Shown here: positions 8,984 through 17,471 of the stretch, piece by piece
Layout of the letters: every line of letters starts with the position of its first letter
Position numbering within the stretch: the stretch's first letter is position 1
Assembly (NCBI RefSeq): GCF_034541975.1
Contig: NZ_JAVYJM010000001.1
Direction: 5' to 3' (one strand)
Length of the DNA: 64,000 nucleotides
DNA from: Dermacoccus abyssi
GTDB lineage: Bacteria > Actinomycetota > Actinomycetes > Actinomycetales > Dermatophilaceae
Notes under the pieces: model-generated
The model's input: only the letters and a program-made list of their open reading frames with translations
Database searches by the model: none
What the model was told of the DNA's origin: nothing
Made by a program: the position numbers and the translations under genes

Positions 8984-10537
8984 ATGTCTGACGTCCGCCA
9001 AGCAGCCGGGTCCGTGGGGGACGGACCACACGGCGCACACCCCGAACTCGAGGTCAACCACGTCACCGTCGTCGAGAAGGGCCCCCTCAAGAAGGCCATC
9101 TCCGGCGCCACCATGGGCAACCTCATGGAGTGGTACGACTTCGGCATCTACGGCTACCTCGCCGCCACGATGACGAAGGTGTTCCAGCCGCAGACCACCG
9201 ACCAGACCACCGGCATGATCATCACGTACGCCGTCTTCGCGGTGAGCTTCCTCGCTCGCCCCTTCGGCGGCATCTTCTTCGGGCCGCTCGGCGACAAGAT
9301 CGGCCGCCAGAAGACGCTCGCCATCACGATGATCGCGATGTCGCTCGGCACCGGCCTCATCGGGCTCCTGCCGTCCTTCGCCACAGCCGGCTGGTGGGCG
9401 TTCGCAGCGCTCATCGTCCTGAAGATGGTCCAGGGCTTCTCCACCGGTGGTGAGTACTCCGGCGCGACGACCTTCGTCGCCGAGTACTCCCCCGACAAGA
9501 AGCGCGGCTACCTCGCGAGCTTCCTCGACACCGGCTCCTACCTCGGTTTCGCCATCGGTGCCGCCGTCGTGGCCGCCCTGAGCTTCGGCGTCGGCGACGA
9601 CGCAATGCTCGACTGGGGTTGGCGTGTGCCGTTCCTGCTCGCTATCCCGTTCGGCCTGCTGGCTCTGTGGTTCCGAATGAAGATCGAGGAGTCCCCGACC
9701 TTCGAATCGACGCAGGCGGCCAACGCGGCCGCGGAGAAGCACGACGAGATCGACGAGTCGCAGACGCAGCTCGGCCTCATCGGCATCGTCAAGCACCACT
9801 GGCGCCCCCTGCTCATCGCGATGGCCCTGGTCGGCGCCACGAACACGGCGGGTTACTCGCTCACGTCGTACATGCCCGGGTATCTTGAGTCCAACCACGA
9901 CTACACGACACTCGGCGCCGCGACCGCGACGATCCCGGCCCTCATCGCCTTGTCCCTGGCCGTCCCCTTCGTGGGGAAGCTGTCGGACAGCATCGGCCGC
10001 AAGCCGGTCTACTGGATCGCCATCATCTCCACCCTGGTGTTCACCTACCCCGCGTACCTCATGATGGAGAACAAGAGCCTCGTGTGGCTCTCGATGCTCA
10101 TGCTGGCGTTCTCCGTGACGTTCTACGTCGCCATGTCGGCTTCGACGCTTCCGGCGCTGTTCCCGACGGCATCGCGCTTCGGCGGCATGGCCCTGTCGTA
10201 CAACATCGCCGTCTCGCTCTTCGGCGGCACCGCCCCGACGATCAGTGAGTCCCTCGTCAAGCTGACGGGCAGCAAGGCGTCGCCGGCGCTCTACACGATG
10301 TTCTTCGCCGTCCTCGGCGGCATCGCCCTCATCGGCATGAAGGAATCGGCGCGCAGGCCGCTGCCCGGTTCGATGCCGACGGTCGGTAGCGAGGAGGAGG
10401 CCAAGGAGCTCGTCGAGACCCAGCACGACAACCCGGATCTCGACCACGACGAGCTGCCGTTCCACGCGCACGACGTCGCGAACGCCGAAGCCGATGGCGA
10501 GGACCTCGGCGACGGCAAGAAGCTGGCCGGCGTCTGA
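8984..10537 (+). CDS. MFS transporter, metabolite:H+ symporter (MHS) family
   Basis: 517 residues; ATG chosen because AGGAGGA (8974-8980) sits at ideal spacing. The MHS signature GNLMEWYDFGIYGYLA lies at residues 45-60 and the loop 2-3 motif GPLGDKIGRQ at ~100-109, with FSTGGEYSGATTFVAEY in helix 4-5. About 12 membrane helices, then a long charged C-terminal tail (acidic/His-rich). MHS members carry proline/betaine, citrate, alpha-ketoglutarate or shikimate; the substrate here is not determinable. It is monocistronic with its own terminator. Confidence 0.9.
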   Translation: MSDVRQAAGSVGDGPHGAHPELEVNHVTVVEKGPLKKAISGATMGNLMEWYDFGIYGYLAATMTKVFQPQTTDQTTGMIITYAVFAVSFLARPFGGIFFGPLGDKIGRQKTLAITMIAMSLGTGLIGLLPSFATAGWWAFAALIVLKMVQGFSTGGEYSGATTFVAEYSPDKKRGYLASFLDTGSYLGFAIGAAVVAALSFGVGDDAMLDWGWRVPFLLAIPFGLLALWFRMKIEESPTFESTQAANAAAEKHDEIDESQTQLGLIGIVKHHWRPLLIAMALVGATNTAGYSLTSYMPGYLESNHDYTTLGAATATIPALIALSLAVPFVGKLSDSIGRKPVYWIAIISTLVFTYPAYLMMENKSLVWLSMLMLAFSVTFYVAMSASTLPALFPTASRFGGMALSYNIAVSLFGGTAPTISESLVKLTGSKASPALYTMFFAVLGGIALIGMKESARRPLPGSMPTVGSEEEAKELVETQHDNPDLDHDELPFHAHDVANAEADGEDLGDGKKLAGV

Positions 10538-10557
10538 TCGCCCACGCTTCGCCTGAC

Positions 10558-10592
10558 GCGGGCCCGCTCACCTGTTCGGTGGGTGGGCCCGC
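10558..10592 (+). terminator. intrinsic terminator after the MFS gene
   Basis: A long stem from GCGGGCCCGCTCACC (10558-10572) to GGTGGGTGGGCCCGC (10578-10592) around TGTTC, 20 bp past the stop codon. Confidence 0.8.
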
Positions 10593-10617
10593 GGCGCGTG
10601 TTCAGAGGTTTCGCGTG

Positions 10618-10688
10618 GCGTTGGGCAGACTCACCTGCGGCTGGGCAGTGCCCGCCTCGGCCCAACCGCACCGAAGTCTGCCCAACGC
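10618..10688. repeat. palindromic intergenic element 2
   Basis: The outer arms GCGTTGGGCAGACT (10618-10631) and AGTCTGCCCAACGC (10675-10688) are perfect inverted copies. A second TGGGCA lies inside, with partial inverted words (GTGCCC, CCCAA) before a CGCACCGAAG segment that also occurs in element 1. The element separates the MFS terminator from the methyltransferase promoter and is not needed for either in an obvious way. Confidence 0.6.
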
Positions 10689-10705
10689 TCGCTACCCTCG
10701 CTCGC

Positions 10706-11359
10706 GTGACCTCAAAAGAGCACGGCGTACGGGCCGCCTACGACGACGTGGCCGACCTCTACGCCGAGCACTTCCGCGCCACTGAGGCCGAGCAGCCGGT
10801 CGACGTGGCCATGATCGAGCACTTCGTCAGTCTGCTCACCAGCGCTGACGATGCGCGCCCGCGGGTGCTCGACGCAGGCTGCGGAGCTGGCCGGATGCTG
10901 CCGCTGCTCGCCCGGTTCGGGGCCGACGTCGAGGGCGTCGACCTGTCACCGGCCATGATTCGTCGAGCGCACCGTGATCACGCGCAGTTCACCACGCGCG
11001 TCGGGACGCTGACCGCGCTCCCCCACGACACTGCGTCGTTCGACGGAGCGTTCAGCTGGTACTCGACAATCCACAACCCCGACAGCGACCTGCCGACGAT
11101 GCTCGCCGAGCTCGCGCGGGTGACGCGCGCCGGCGGGTGCGTCCTCGTCGCCTTCCAGGCGGGCGAGGGCGAACGCGACGCCTCGGGCGCCTACCGACAA
11201 CGGGGCCACGACATCGTCCTCACTCGGTACCTGCGTACGCCGGACGACATGTCAGCTGCGCTCGAGGTGGTAGAGCTCGAGGTGATCGCACGGCTCGAGC
11301 GTCCGGCAGTCGGCGGCGAGCGCGACCCTCAGGCTGTCGTCATCGCGCGCCGCACCTGA
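10706..11359 (+). CDS. class I SAM-dependent methyltransferase
   Basis: 217 residues. Motif I VLDAGCGAGRMLP at about residues 53-65, then an acidic strand end GADVEGVDLSPAMI and the motif FDGAFSWYSTIHN; the UbiE/Methyltransf_11 organisation. Substrate unknown. GTG start chosen because TACCCT (10693-10698) precedes it by 7 nt (leaderless pattern) and upstream frame is the palindromic element. It converges with the acyl-CoA ligase with only 8 bp between the stops. Confidence 0.88.
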   Translation: MTSKEHGVRAAYDDVADLYAEHFRATEAEQPVDVAMIEHFVSLLTSADDARPRVLDAGCGAGRMLPLLARFGADVEGVDLSPAMIRRAHRDHAQFTTRVGTLTALPHDTASFDGAFSWYSTIHNPDSDLPTMLAELARVTRAGGCVLVAFQAGEGERDASGAYRQRGHDIVLTRYLRTPDDMSAALEVVELEVIARLERPAVGGERDPQAVVIARRT

Positions 11360-11367
11360 TCACCGGC

Positions 11368-13068
11368 TCAGCGAGCGTCGGCAGCCTTTTCCTTCTCCTC
11401 GACGAGCTTGGCCACGTCGCGGCGCTGGACCTTGCCCATCTGGTTCGTCGGCAGTTCGTCGACGACGACGAAGCGGCGGGGTGCCTTGTACGCGGTGAGG
11501 GTCTGCTTGACGTGACTGCGCAGCGCCTTCGCGTCGACATCGCTGTGCCCCTCGGCCAGCACGACGGCCGCGACAACGTCCTCGCCACCACCCGAAGCAG
11601 GCATGCCGACGACGGCAACGTCCTCGACCGAATCGTGCTGACGCAGGGCGCCCTCGACCTCGCTCGGGTACACGTTGAATCCGCCGGTGACGATCATTTC
11701 CTTGATGCGGTCGACAACGGTGAGGTAGCCGCCCGCGCCCATCTCGACGACATCGCCGGTGCGGAAGAAGCCGTCGTGGAACGCCTGACGCGTCTCCTCG
11801 GCGCGGCCGAAGTAGCCGCCGAACACCTGGGGTCCGCGCACGAGCAGTTCGCCCGGGCCCTCGGCGGGGGCGTCCTTCGTCACATCCTCGGGGTCGGCGA
11901 GGCGGATCTCGACGTCGGGGAACGGCACTCCGATCGAGCCGGCGCGGCGGTCGGCGGAGATCGGGTTGCCGACGACGACGGGGCTCGTCTCCGTCAGGCC
12001 GTAGCCCTCGATGAGGTGGCCGCCGGTGGCCTGCTCCCAACGCTCGACGAGGTCGACGGGAAGCGACATCGCACCCGACAGACCGATGCGGATGCCCTTG
12101 AGGCTCACCCCGCGCTTCTCGGCCTCCTCGATGATCTTCCCGTACAGCGGCGGAACTCCGGGAGCGAACGTCGGGGTGCGGCGCTTGATGGCTTCGACGA
12201 TGAGCGGCACCTCCGGCGCCGGCAGCACGAGCAGGCACGCGCCCAGGTTGATGCCGGCGAGCACCGAGATCGTCAGGCCGTAGGCGTGGAACATCGGCAG
12301 CACGACGAGGAACGTCTCGCGCCCGTCCTCGAGCTGCGCCCACGCCTTGCCCTGCAGGCAGTTGGCCACGAGGTTCGCGTGCGTGAGCGGCACACCCTTC
12401 GGCGTTCCGCTCGTGCCCGAGGTGTAGAGCATGACGGCGGCGTCGTCCTTGCTCGGGCGCGGGTGCCAGATCGGCAGGTCGCCGTACGTGAGCAGGTTCT
12501 CCCAGGCCATGACGCCGTCGGGCGCGGGGCCGGTGAGCTTCTCGCGGGAGGCGCGCGCCTTCGCGACCGGCAGGCGCAGCGCGAGGCGCTTCGCGAACGG
12601 CAGCGCCTTCGTCACGTCGACGGAGATGATGGTGTCGATGTCGGTGGTCTGCGCGAGGTCGGTGATCATCGGCGTGATCTTGTCCCACGCGATGACGATG
12701 CGCGCGCCGTGATCGGCGAACGGCGCCTTGAGCTCGTCCTGGGTGTAGAGCGGGTTGTGCTGCACGGCGACGGCGCCGATGCGCATGATCGCCTGCGTCG
12801 CCACGATGTTCTGGGGGCAGCCGGGAAGGAGCACGGCGACGCGGTCACCGGCTTCGACACCCATCTCGACGAGGGCCGCGGCGACGCGGTGGACGTCACG
12901 GGCGAGATCGCCGTACGAGGTCACCTGCCCCATGAAGTCGATGGCGGGGCGGTCGCTGAACTTGCGTGCGGCGCGCTCGAACTGCTCGACGAGCGTCTCG
13001 GTGCCGTAGTCGAGGTGCAGCGGCACACCCGGGGCGTAGGAACCCGCCCACACCGATTCGTTCGTCAT
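11368..13068 (-). CDS. fadD: long-chain fatty-acid--CoA ligase (AMP-forming)
   Basis: 566 residues, full length. ANL-superfamily motifs in order: A3 LYTSGTSGTPKGVPL (about residue 216), A5 EGYGLTETSP, A7 FRTGDVV, A8 IVTGGFNVYPSEVE, and the A10 catalytic lysine in QMGKVQRR. It activates fatty acids to acyl-AMP then acyl-CoA for beta-oxidation or lipid synthesis; chain length not predictable. GAGGGG lies before the ATG. No other beta-oxidation gene is adjacent; a thioesterase is 30 kb away. Confidence 0.93.
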   Translation of the reverse strand: MTNESVWAGSYAPGVPLHLDYGTETLVEQFERAARKFSDRPAIDFMGQVTSYGDLARDVHRVAAALVEMGVEAGDRVAVLLPGCPQNIVATQAIMRIGAVAVQHNPLYTQDELKAPFADHGARIVIAWDKITPMITDLAQTTDIDTIISVDVTKALPFAKRLALRLPVAKARASREKLTGPAPDGVMAWENLLTYGDLPIWHPRPSKDDAAVMLYTSGTSGTPKGVPLTHANLVANCLQGKAWAQLEDGRETFLVVLPMFHAYGLTISVLAGINLGACLLVLPAPEVPLIVEAIKRRTPTFAPGVPPLYGKIIEEAEKRGVSLKGIRIGLSGAMSLPVDLVERWEQATGGHLIEGYGLTETSPVVVGNPISADRRAGSIGVPFPDVEIRLADPEDVTKDAPAEGPGELLVRGPQVFGGYFGRAEETRQAFHDGFFRTGDVVEMGAGGYLTVVDRIKEMIVTGGFNVYPSEVEGALRQHDSVEDVAVVGMPASGGGEDVVAAVVLAEGHSDVDAKALRSHVKQTLTAYKAPRRFVVVDELPTNQMGKVQRRDVAKLVEEKEKAADAR

Positions 13069-13240
13069 CGTTCGCCCCTCGCTCTCACGGGGTTCTCACC
13101 CCATACGTCAACCCTGCCACGCTACCCGCGTGACGAGCCTCTCAGCGACCCTCTCCGGTGTCGCGCAGATCACGTTCGCGCACCCGCCTCGGGCAACGCA
13201 CTGTTGACGACGACCACCCCGTCAGGCGCACGATGAACCC

Positions 13241-13759
13241 ATGGCCACACCACGCATCGAGATCACCCTGGGCGACATCACGACGGAGGACGTCGACGCC
13301 GTCGTCAACGCCGCCAATTCGAGCCTGCTCGGGGGTGGCGGTGTCGACGGAGCGATCCATGCCGCAGCCGGTCCCGACCTCCTCGCGGAGTGCAGGCGGG
13401 TGCGTGCGAGCGACTACCCGGACGGCCTCCCGACGGGCCGAGCCGTCATCACGGGGGCCGGTCGGATGCCGGCGCGTCACGTCGTTCACACGGTCGGCCC
13501 GAACCGTCACGCCGGCCAGACCGACCCGGCGCTGCTCGAGTCGTGCTTCCGCGAATCGCTGCAGGTGGCCGACGAGGCAGGCTGCCGGTCCGTCGCCTTC
13601 CCCGCCATCAGCGCCGGCGTGTACGGCTGGGACGTCCACGAGGTCGCTCGCGTCGCCGTGCGTACCGTCCAGGCAGCGTCGTGCGAGAACGTCGACCTCG
13701 TCCGATTCGTCCTGTTCGACAAGCGGTTCGAGGACGCCTTCCAACTCGCCCTCGGCTGA
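13241..13759 (+). CDS. macrodomain ADP-ribose/O-acetyl-ADP-ribose deacetylase
   Basis: 172 residues, a single macrodomain of the YmdB/MacroD type. Characteristic ADP-ribose-binding segments are VVNAANSSLLGGGGVDGAIH (about residues 22-41, with the catalytic/ribose Asn-Asp pair) and FPAISAGVYGWD (about 117-128). Expected to hydrolyse O-acetyl-ADP-ribose or remove ADP-ribose from acidic residues. CACGAT (13229-13234) stands 6 nt before the ATG, the leaderless pattern. It heads a run of nucleotide-damage genes. Confidence 0.92.
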   Translation: MATPRIEITLGDITTEDVDAVVNAANSSLLGGGGVDGAIHAAAGPDLLAECRRVRASDYPDGLPTGRAVITGAGRMPARHVVHTVGPNRHAGQTDPALLESCFRESLQVADEAGCRSVAFPAISAGVYGWDVHEVARVAVRTVQAASCENVDLVRFVLFDKRFEDAFQLALG

Positions 13760-13799
13760 CGGGGCCGGCCTTGTCGGTGCCGCGTGATTGCATGACGGC

Positions 13800-14168
13800 A
13801 TGGAACTCGGTGAGTGGAGTGAGCGCGTCGAACGCGTGTCGGCGGGCTACGGCGACTACTACGGCGTCGAGCGCACGCCCGAGTGGACGCTGCTCAAACT
13901 CACCGAGGAGGTCGGCGAACTCGCCCAGGCGCACCTCGCGCTGAGTGGTCAGGGGCGCAACCGCGGCAAGAGCCCGGACGAGTTGCGCACCGACCTCGAG
14001 GGCGAGGTCGCCGACGTGCTCGCCATGGTGCTCGTCTTCGCCGGGCGTGCCGGAATCGACGCGGAGGTGGCACTCGAGCGAAAGTGGCTTCCGTGGGAGC
14101 GCTTCCACGCCGAGCGTGCTGCGGGCGGCGATCCGACTCCGCCCGGCGCCATCGAGGAGCGCCGATGA
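13800..14168 (+). CDS. MazG-like nucleotide pyrophosphohydrolase
   Basis: 122 residues. The all-alpha NTP pyrophosphatase motif appears as KLTEEVGELAQAH (ExxE) followed by EGEVADVLAMVL (ExxD), the Mg-binding set. Such small members hydrolyse non-canonical or excess NTPs to NMP and PPi. No clear Shine-Dalgarno; the start could be a few codons upstream (TTG 13788). Its stop overlaps the ATG of the alkyltransferase (ATGA), so the two are translated together, consistent with nucleotide-pool/DNA repair. Confidence 0.85.
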   Translation: MELGEWSERVERVSAGYGDYYGVERTPEWTLLKLTEEVGELAQAHLALSGQGRNRGKSPDELRTDLEGEVADVLAMVLVFAGRAGIDAEVALERKWLPWERFHAERAAGGDPTPPGAIEERR

Positions 14169-14698
14169 GCCCCTCGCGCCGGCACACCCGCATCACGACG
14201 CCGCTCGGCGATCTGCTCCTCGTCGCGAGCGCCGACGCCGTTGTCGGAGCCTACTTCGACGGCCAGAAGTACCAGCCGGAGACCGCGTGGTTCGGCGACG
14301 ACGTCACGGGCACCGGCGACGACGTCCTCACGGAGGGCTCGCGACAGCTGAGTGAGTACTTCCCCGGCGACCGCCTGACGTTCGACCTGCCGCTCGCGCC
14401 GGTGGGCACCACGTTCCAGCAGCGCGTGTGGCAGCAGTTGCTCCTCATCGAACCGGGAAGCACCTCGACGTACGGCGCCATCGCCGCAGCCCTGAGCGAC
14501 GACGGTGAACTCACGCCGGGGCTCGCCCAGGGTGTGGGGCAGGCCGTGGGGCACAACCCGGTCTCCGTCGTCGTGCCGTGCCACCGCGTCGTCGGATCCG
14601 ACGGTTCGCTCACCGGCTTCGCGGGTGGGCTGGAGCGCAAACGGTGGCTGCTCGCCCACGAGGAGAGCGACGAACAGCGCGCCACGCGCCTGTTCTGA
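14165..14698 (+). CDS. ogt: methylated-DNA--protein-cysteine methyltransferase (copy 1)
   Basis: 177 residues. Contains the suicide active site VVVPCHRVVGSDG, the helix-turn-helix recognition region GSTSTYGAIAAAL and the FAGGLERKRWLLAHE C-terminus, all standard for Ogt/AGT. Transfers the alkyl group from O6-alkylguanine to its own cysteine. It overlaps the MazG-like gene by 4 nt. A second paralogue follows 0.6 kb downstream, separated by an ECF sigma factor. Confidence 0.93.
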   Translation: MSPSRRHTRITTPLGDLLLVASADAVVGAYFDGQKYQPETAWFGDDVTGTGDDVLTEGSRQLSEYFPGDRLTFDLPLAPVGTTFQQRVWQQLLLIEPGSTSTYGAIAAALSDDGELTPGLAQGVGQAVGHNPVSVVVPCHRVVGSDGSLTGFAGGLERKRWLLAHEESDEQRATRLF

Positions 14699-14774
14699 TC
14701 GCTCCGTCCGCCGTGTCGAACCTTTTTTTGTGCCGCGACCTCACACTTCGGCCCCGTCGCGCGACTACCCGGTG

Positions 14775-15290
14775 ATGACGAACCAACCGCTCTTCCACGA
14801 GATCGTCGAGGCCCACTCCTCGGCGGTGCTCGCCGTGTGCGCCTCGGTCCTGGGCCCCGGCCCCGACGCCGAAGACGCGTGGCAGGAGACCTTCGTATCG
14901 GCGCTCAGGGCCTACCCCTTCGACGGGGTAGCGAACGTCGAGGCGTGGCTCGTGCGGGTCGCCGGTCGACGCTGCATCGACGTCCTGCGTGGCCGTCGGC
15001 GAGAGCAGCCGATCGACGACGCCGACCTCCTCGGGGTGCTGGGTCGCGACCACGCTCCGGGCGCCGACGAGCTCGCGCTCCCGGACGAGGTGTGGGAGCA
15101 CGTCGTGACGCTCACGCCGCGGCAACGGTTCGTCATCGTCCACCGGTACGTGGCGGGGTGGAGTTTCGGTGGGATTGCAGCCGAACTCGATTGCAGCCCG
15201 GCTGCTGCGCGACGCTGCGGCTCCGACGCCGTCGCCGCCCTGCGAGCTCGCCTCGTGCCGTCCGGCACGCCCACCGAGGAGTCCCGATGA
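14775..15290 (+). CDS. ECF-type RNA polymerase sigma factor
   Basis: 171 residues. Region 2 shows PDAEDAWQETFVSALRAY and VEAWLVRVAGRRCIDVLR (promoter -10 binding); region 4 shows LTPRQRFVIVHRYVAGWSF followed by IAAELDCSPAAARR. No anti-sigma gene is adjacent. Its stop overlaps the second ogt start, so a role in an alkylation-damage response is plausible but inferred. Start uncertain by one codon (GTG 14772 or ATG 14775); no strong ribosome site is visible. Confidence 0.85.
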   Translation: MTNQPLFHEIVEAHSSAVLAVCASVLGPGPDAEDAWQETFVSALRAYPFDGVANVEAWLVRVAGRRCIDVLRGRRREQPIDDADLLGVLGRDHAPGADELALPDEVWEHVVTLTPRQRFVIVHRYVAGWSFGGIAAELDCSPAAARRCGSDAVAALRARLVPSGTPTEESR

Positions 15291-15922
15291 CATCCACACC
15301 GGCAGAAACCGCTTTCGAGGAGCGCCTCGCGGCCTTCGCGCAAACCCATGACACCGAGAGGCTCGCCACCCGTCTCGCGGCGAGTGGCTCGGGCGACGTC
15401 GACATCGTCTGGTGCACTCACGACTCGCCCGTCGGCACCCTGCTGCTCGCCCTCGCCGACGATGCCCTGGTGCGCGTGGCGTTCGAGCGCGAAGGGTTCG
15501 ACGTCGTGCTTGAGAGCCTCGGGGAGCGCGTCGGACGCCGCACCCTGCGGGCCGCAGCGCCGGCCGACGATCTGCGCCGTCAGCTCGATGAGTACTTCGC
15601 GGGCGTGCGCTCGAACTTCGAGACGCGCATCGACCTGCGCCTGTCGAGCGCACCGTTCCGGCGGGAGGTACAGAGCAAGCTCGCCGACATCCCGTACGGC
15701 ACCACCGCGAGTTACGCGCAGGTGGCGACGAACGCGGGGCGCCCCAAGGCGGTGCGCGCCGTCGGTTCGGCGTGCGCCACCAACCCGCTGCCCATCGTGT
15801 TGCCGTGCCACCGCGTCGTGCGTAGCGACGGCGGCTACGGCAACTACCTCGGGGGCGAGGAAGCCAAGCGTTTTCTCCTCGACCACGAGCACGCCCACGC
15901 TCCGGCCGCAGCGTGCGGCTGA
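15287..15922 (+). CDS. methylated-DNA--protein-cysteine methyltransferase (copy 2)
   Basis: 211 residues, longer than copy 1 by an N-terminal extension of about 35 residues. Active-site motif IVLPCHRVVRSDGG, wing region YGTTASYAQVATNAGRPKAVRAVG and C-terminal GGEEAKRFLLDHE are all intact. The short window YAQVA-N-GRPKAVRAVGSA resembles Ogt/Ada C-domain more closely than copy 1. It is coupled to the sigma factor by a 4-nt ATGA overlap. Confidence 0.92.
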   Translation: MTSTPAETAFEERLAAFAQTHDTERLATRLAASGSGDVDIVWCTHDSPVGTLLLALADDALVRVAFEREGFDVVLESLGERVGRRTLRAAAPADDLRRQLDEYFAGVRSNFETRIDLRLSSAPFRREVQSKLADIPYGTTASYAQVATNAGRPKAVRAVGSACATNPLPIVLPCHRVVRSDGGYGNYLGGEEAKRFLLDHEHAHAPAAACG

Positions 15923-16031
15923 AGCCGTCAGACCCAGCGCCAAAGTCGAGACCGAGCTGTCACCTCACCCTCTTCCCACGGGCACGAGCGCGGTCGTAGC
16001 CTGTTGAAAAGCCTCGACTCGGGAGCACACG

Positions 16032-16553
16032 ATGGACCGGACGCAGTACTGGGAACTCATCGAACAGGCACGTGACGCCGTGCCGGACGGCGACTGCGAC
16101 GAGAAGGCCGACGCCTTCGTCACCGCGCTCGCCGAGCACGGCGCCGACGAGATCGCCGACGCGTGGTTGCGCCATCGCGAACTCATGCACGACGCCTATT
16201 CGTGGGACGTCTGGGGCGCCATCTCGCTCCTGCTCGGCGGGTGCAGCGACGACAGCTTCGACTACTTCCGCAGTTGGCTCATCCTCCAAGGCAGGGAGGC
16301 GTTCGACACCGTCATCGACGACCCTGATTCGCTCGTCGATCTCGTGCCCGACGGCGAGATCGACGAGAACGCCTACGAGTGCGAGGAACTCGAAGGCGCG
16401 CCCTTCGTCGCCTACGAGGAGGTCACGGGCGAACAGATGCCGCTGCATCGCGACATCCCCGACGAACCCGACCTCGGCGAGGAGTTCGACTTCGACGACG
16501 ACGAGGAGATGAAGCGTCGCTACCCGCGGCTGTGGGCGCGCGTCAACGGCTGA
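16032..16553 (+). CDS. DUF4240 domain protein
   Basis: 173 residues, strongly acidic at the C-terminus (EEFDFDDDEE). The DUF4240 hallmarks are the opening FW/YWELIEQAR and SWDVWGAISLLLGGCSDDSFDYFRSWLILQG. These proteins are small, cytosolic and of unknown function, often stand-alone and sometimes linked to WGR-domain proteins. ATG with GGGAG upstream and a possible TAGCCT -10 about 35 bp before. Confidence 0.85.
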   Translation: MDRTQYWELIEQARDAVPDGDCDEKADAFVTALAEHGADEIADAWLRHRELMHDAYSWDVWGAISLLLGGCSDDSFDYFRSWLILQGREAFDTVIDDPDSLVDLVPDGEIDENAYECEELEGAPFVAYEEVTGEQMPLHRDIPDEPDLGEEFDFDDDEEMKRRYPRLWARVNG

Positions 16554-16590
16554 TCGCCGCGGATCAGCTCGTCGTCACGAGCCGAACCAA

Positions 16591-16636
16591 CGTGAGGAGG
16601 CGACGGGAACCGCCCGGTTCCCGTCGCCTCCTCACG
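16591..16636. terminator. bidirectional intrinsic terminator
   Basis: Perfect 20-base stem (16591-16610 with 16617-16636) around CGCCCG, followed by TTCTCGTTC. It lies between the convergent DUF4240 and DinB-like genes and can serve both. Confidence 0.9.
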
Positions 16637-16686
16637 TTCTCGTTCGAGCGTCCGCCTGCCTGTAGGGCGAACGCAGCAAGCCTCCG

Positions 16687-17274
16687 TCAGGCGCTCACGT
16701 CCTTGAGGTGATGCTCGAGGTCGTGGAGGAAGTAGACAGCCAACGTCGCCACGGTGAAGGTCGAACCGTTGTCCCGCAGGCCTCGCCGACCCCACTCATC
16801 GTCCCTGACGGCGTCCCACTGGTCGGCCGTCTGCGTCGCCTCACGGCGGTAGGCCTCGGCCACACCCTGCGGGTCGTCCTCGCCGTAGCGCGAATCGACG
16901 GCCAACGTTTCCGGATCCCAGTTCGGGAACGTCGGGTCGTCCTGCGCGAGCATGAGGTCGAGGCGGCCGCGGTACAGCGCGTTGATGTCACGTACGTGGC
17001 AGGCGTACTCGAGCGGTGACCACACGTCCGGAGCCGGACGACGCGGCGCGTCGAGGCGGTCGAGCACGGCCTCCCACTTGGGGATGGTCGCGCGAACGCG
17101 CTTCCCGGTCGTCTGGACGTCGAAGTCCGGCATGAAGCCGCATTCGTCGCACCCATCGGTGACGATAGCCATCCAGCCCTTGTCGGGCGATGCGCCGTCC
17201 TCACCGTTCTGACGTGCGGATTCGGTGTCTTCGACGGGCCGCTCGGCGAGGCCGCCCTGCTGGTTTTCGTCCAT
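16687..17274 (-). CDS. DinB-like four-helix-bundle protein
   Basis: 195 residues. A DinB_2-type fold is indicated by VWSPLEYACHVRDINALYRGRL (first metal His) and YFLHDLEHHLKDV at the C-terminus (the paired His), with ~45 low-complexity N-terminal residues. A CDECGFMP motif near residue 42 resembles the N-terminal segment of actinobacterial thiol-dependent DinB relatives. Metal-dependent thiol-transfer activity is possible but not shown. ATG 17274 has CAGGGT 7 nt upstream (leaderless pattern). Confidence 0.8.
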   Translation of the reverse strand: MDENQQGGLAERPVEDTESARQNGEDGASPDKGWMAIVTDGCDECGFMPDFDVQTTGKRVRATIPKWEAVLDRLDAPRRPAPDVWSPLEYACHVRDINALYRGRLDLMLAQDDPTFPNWDPETLAVDSRYGEDDPQGVAEAYRREATQTADQWDAVRDDEWGRRGLRDNGSTFTVATLAVYFLHDLEHHLKDVSA

Positions 17275-17303
17275 GCTCGCCACCCTGCCACGACAGGCGC
17301 TCA

Positions 17304-17359
17304 GGTTCACGTCTTAGGCGAACCTCAGTCACGGAATGCTTTGGCGCAGTTCACCTCAC
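17304..17359 (+). promoter_or_regulatory. candidate PHO-box-like repeats upstream of phoX
   Basis: GGTTCAC at 17304-17310, its inverted relative GCGAACC at 17318-17324, and GTTCACC at 17349-17355 resemble the GTTCACC units bound by PhoP in actinomycetes. They lie 110-170 bp before the PhoX start. Spacing is not a clean 11-nt direct repeat, so this is a tentative call. Confidence 0.35.
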
Positions 17360-17471
17360 GTCTGCTCTCACGTCGCTTGCAGAGCGCTTGCACGCCACAG
17401 GATCGCTCCCCGTGGGCGTCTGCGGATGCCCCTGGCCCTCGCCCCATTTCCGAACGCACCAGGAGTCTCCC

